Source: DATBJJ01 sp036556425 | Lineage (GTDB): Bacteria; Acidobacteriota; Vicinamibacteria; Vicinamibacterales; 2-12-FULL-66-21 | Direction of reading: 5' to 3' | Length of the DNA stretch: 64,000 bases | NCBI GenBank assembly: GCA_036556425.1 | Contig: DATBJJ010000002.1 | Span: forward strand, 3,718 to 67,717 | Shown here: positions 62,347 to 64,000 of the stretch, in pieces | Position numbering within the stretch: the stretch's first letter is position 1 | Layout: every line of letters starts with the position of its first letter | Made by a program: the position numbers and the translations under genes | Notes under the pieces: model-generated | What the model saw: only the letters and a program-made list of their open reading frames with translations | Told to the model about the DNA's origin: nothing | Databases searched by the model: none

Positions 62347-64000
62347 CGGGGGCCTCGTGAAGGAATCGACGTGAGCGGATAGTCGTCGACGAGCAGCGGC
62401 CGTCGGCGGTAGAGCGGGAAGAGGCGAGCCGCCGCTTCGAGCGCCATGTGCGCGGGCGTGTAGAGAAAGGCCTGCGCGCTGGCATTCCGCCGCAGCAGTG
62501 CGTCCATGGCGTCTTCGACGCTGTGAGGTACGTCGCCCACGCCGTTGCCGTCCGCGTCGTATCCGCGGTACTGGCCCCACGAATTCCCCCGGCCGTCGCG
62601 CGACCATCGCATCGCCGGCGACAGACCGTTCCCGAGCGGCCTGACGTCGGTGAGGTTTTCGGCGATCCGGTTGCCCGACACGGTGAGCGCGGCGTTGCTC
62701 TGCAGAGCGAGACCCACTTCGTTCCCCGCAATCAGATTGAACGCCACGACGGCTTCGCGCGACGAGCTCGACGGAACGCCTTCCGCATAGATTCCCACGC
62801 GATTCGCGAGGATCTCGTTTCCATCGGCGATCAAATCGCCGATGTCCTTGAGCAGGACGCCGTACGCCGCGGGGCCTTTCCGATGCCGCTCGATCCGATT
62901 CGCTCGGAGCACCAGCCGATCCGACATCATCAACGCCGCGCCCAGGAGGTTTTCGGTGACCGTATTGTTCTCGAACCGCGCCTGCTGCGAGTACATGGAG
63001 TGCAATCCATACCTGCACCCGGTCACGACGTTCGAGGCGACGACGATGCGATCGGTGAACGAGAGATAGATGCCGTCGCGCGCGTGAGAGATCCGATTGC
63101 GGAGGAGGCGGCTGTCGACGAGATTCCACGCGCTGATGCCGTGTCCCGGCCGCGCGCCGTGCGACTCGCCTGGCGTGATCACGTTGTCTTCAACGACGGC
63201 GCCCCCGCCTCCGCCGATGTGGATGCCGAAGTAGACATCGGACACCTCATTGGCTTCGATGCGATGGCGGTTGCCGGTGACCTTGATGCCTGCCGCCTCC
63301 TCCGTGACCTCACGGCCGCTGTTCCGAACGGCGAACCCACGAAAAACCACGTCGTCGCCCTCGATGGTGACCACGCTGCCGACGCCGCCGCCGTCGATCG
63401 CCGCGCCTGGCTGGCCGATGACCGTGAGCGGTCCGCGGATCACGATCCGTCCGTGATATGTTCCGCGCTCGATCGTGACCGTGCTGCCTTTCGGTGCCTT
63501 ATCGATCCGCTCCTGCAGCGTCGTCTGGCCGAACGCCAGCGACGCTGGAGCGATCAAGAGCACGAGCGCCGCGGCAACCCGCGCGCGGGGTTGTTGAACG
63601 GGGCGGCGTTCCTCCGTCGAGAATCGATCGGCGATCCGCTTCGACAGCAGCAAGAGGAGCGCGGCCAGCGCGAGACACACGAAGCCCCACGAGACCATGC
63701 CCGTGGACTCGAAGTTCCCCATCTTCGTTTCGCCGATCACGAGCGGCGTGAAGGGCTTCAGCCGAATCGGGGCCGTGGGATTGAGCGAGTGGCCGAACGC
63801 GTAGAGCCGCCACTGCAGATCGACCAGAACGGCAAGCGGCGTCGCGATGGTCGCGGCGACCGTCAGCCGCCGGATCCACTTGCTGACAGGCGAGAGGAGA
63901 CACAGCGCGATCAGGATCGCGATGCCGATCGGGAACATCGACGTCTCGAGCTGCGGCGCCTCGATCGGCGGCATCCCGATGTAGTGGTTCAGAATGTTCA
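62343..64000 (-). CDS. nosD: Membrane protein-NosD fusion, 5' end outside window
   Basis: The frame is open to the right edge, with NHYIGMPPIEAP before the first in-window ATG (63974), so the gene is 5'-truncated here. The first 110 residues in the window hold two membrane segments (FPIGIAILIALCLLSPVS and GFVCLALAALLLLLS) and resemble the small membrane protein encoded before nosD in many clade II nos clusters. From about residue 150 the protein is NosD: a signal-like segment, then parallel beta-helix CASH repeats (NRISHARDGIYLSF, NVVTGCRYGLHSMYS, NTVTENLLGAALM) and GNSWGQYRGYDADGNGVGD. NosD is a periplasmic maturation factor for NosZ. nosZ is expected right of the window. Confidence 0.88.
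   Translation of the reverse strand, partial: NILNHYIGMPPIEAPQLETSMFPIGIAILIALCLLSPVSKWIRRLTVAATIATPLAVLVDLQWRLYAFGHSLNPTAPIRLKPFTPLVIGETKMGNFESTGMVSWGFVCLALAALLLLLSKRIADRFSTEERRPVQQPRARVAAALVLLIAPASLAFGQTTLQERIDKAPKGSTVTIERGTYHGRIVIRGPLTVIGQPGAAIDGGGVGSVVTIEGDDVVFRGFAVRNSGREVTEEAAGIKVTGNRHRIEANEVSDVYFGIHIGGGGGAVVEDNVITPGESHGARPGHGISAWNLVDSRLLRNRISHARDGIYLSFTDRIVVASNVVTGCRYGLHSMYSQQARFENNTVTENLLGAALMMSDRLVLRANRIERHRKGPAAYGVLLKDIGDLIADGNEILANRVGIYAEGVPSSSSREAVVAFNLIAGNEVGLALQSNAALTVSGNRIAENLTDVRPLGNGLSPAMRWSRDGRGNSWGQYRGYDADGNGVGDVPHSVEDAMDALLRRNASAQAFLYTPAHMALEAAARLFPLYRRRPLLVDDYPLTSIPSRGPR

Noticed and set aside
62347..63129. Extension of the NosF-NosY-cytochrome frame upstream to 63129
   Set aside because: This part overlaps nosD in another frame and is low-complexity; the ATG at 62346 overlapping the nosD stop is the natural start.

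Overview
The window is high-GC, densely coded bacterial chromosome. It most resembles an acidobacterium, probably of the Vicinamibacteria. The lineage call is an inference from gene content: three large MacB/FtsX-type permeases of the acidobacterial duplicated orphan permease (ADOP) kind without adjacent ATPases, an operon of PSD1 cytochrome, DUF1501, beta-propeller and DUF1080 proteins, many Tat-exported sugar-handling proteins, and a wealth of hybrid histidine kinases. No rRNA or marker gene settles it. No phage, transposase, integrase or CRISPR array is visible.

Layout. 1-6845 (mostly +): end of a metal ABC permease, glucuronate isomerase UxaC, a convergent DUF1593 secreted hydrolase, a BlaI/M56 pair behind a twin operator, and an MBL-fold hydrolase. 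6842-13543 (-): a five-gene, almost gapless operon (ABC ATPase, PSD1, DUF1501, propeller, DUF1080). 13583-28350: a signalling block. A TonB receptor, YfiR, giant hybrid kinase and response regulator form one minus-strand operon; seven further regulators and kinases follow, including an Hpt protein and an NtrC-type activator. 28347-29980: ferredoxin-NADP reductase-like protein and an exported methyltransferase. 29981-32114: two tRNA-Arg genes, each directly preceded by a heptamer repeat array, bracket an FAD oxidoreductase. 32213-37463: small secreted protein, FkbM methyltransferase, 2Fe-2S ferredoxin, and divergent ligD/ku (end joining). 37485-40836: sugar transferase, Gfo/Idh oxidoreductase and TIM-barrel protein. 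40846-49457: assorted enzymes, a WYL/VOC pair, a PAS kinase with an MlaF-like ATPase, a DSD1-type PLP enzyme and a DUF1259 protein. 49554-58201: ADOP permeases around a lipoprotein phosphoesterase. 58273-64000: a LysR regulator, a membrane/calycin fusion, then part of a nitrous oxide reductase (nos) accessory operon with unusual gene fusions, running off the right edge.

The most striking unexplained feature is a set of six intergenic arrays built from 7-bp units. They fall into different sequence families (AGTCGNN at three loci, GGTGCNN at two, and CTGAYAG plus GGGAYCC at one) but share one grammar: a 7-bp period, self-complementary or inverted arms with a unique centre, and, in five of six cases, a start at or within about 25 bp of a stop codon. 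Two arrays end immediately 5' of tRNA-Arg genes, one supplies the last codons of an enzyme, and one runs into the 5' end of a sugar transferase. They recall the heptameric STRR repeats of cyanobacteria, but I know of no description of this foldback form.
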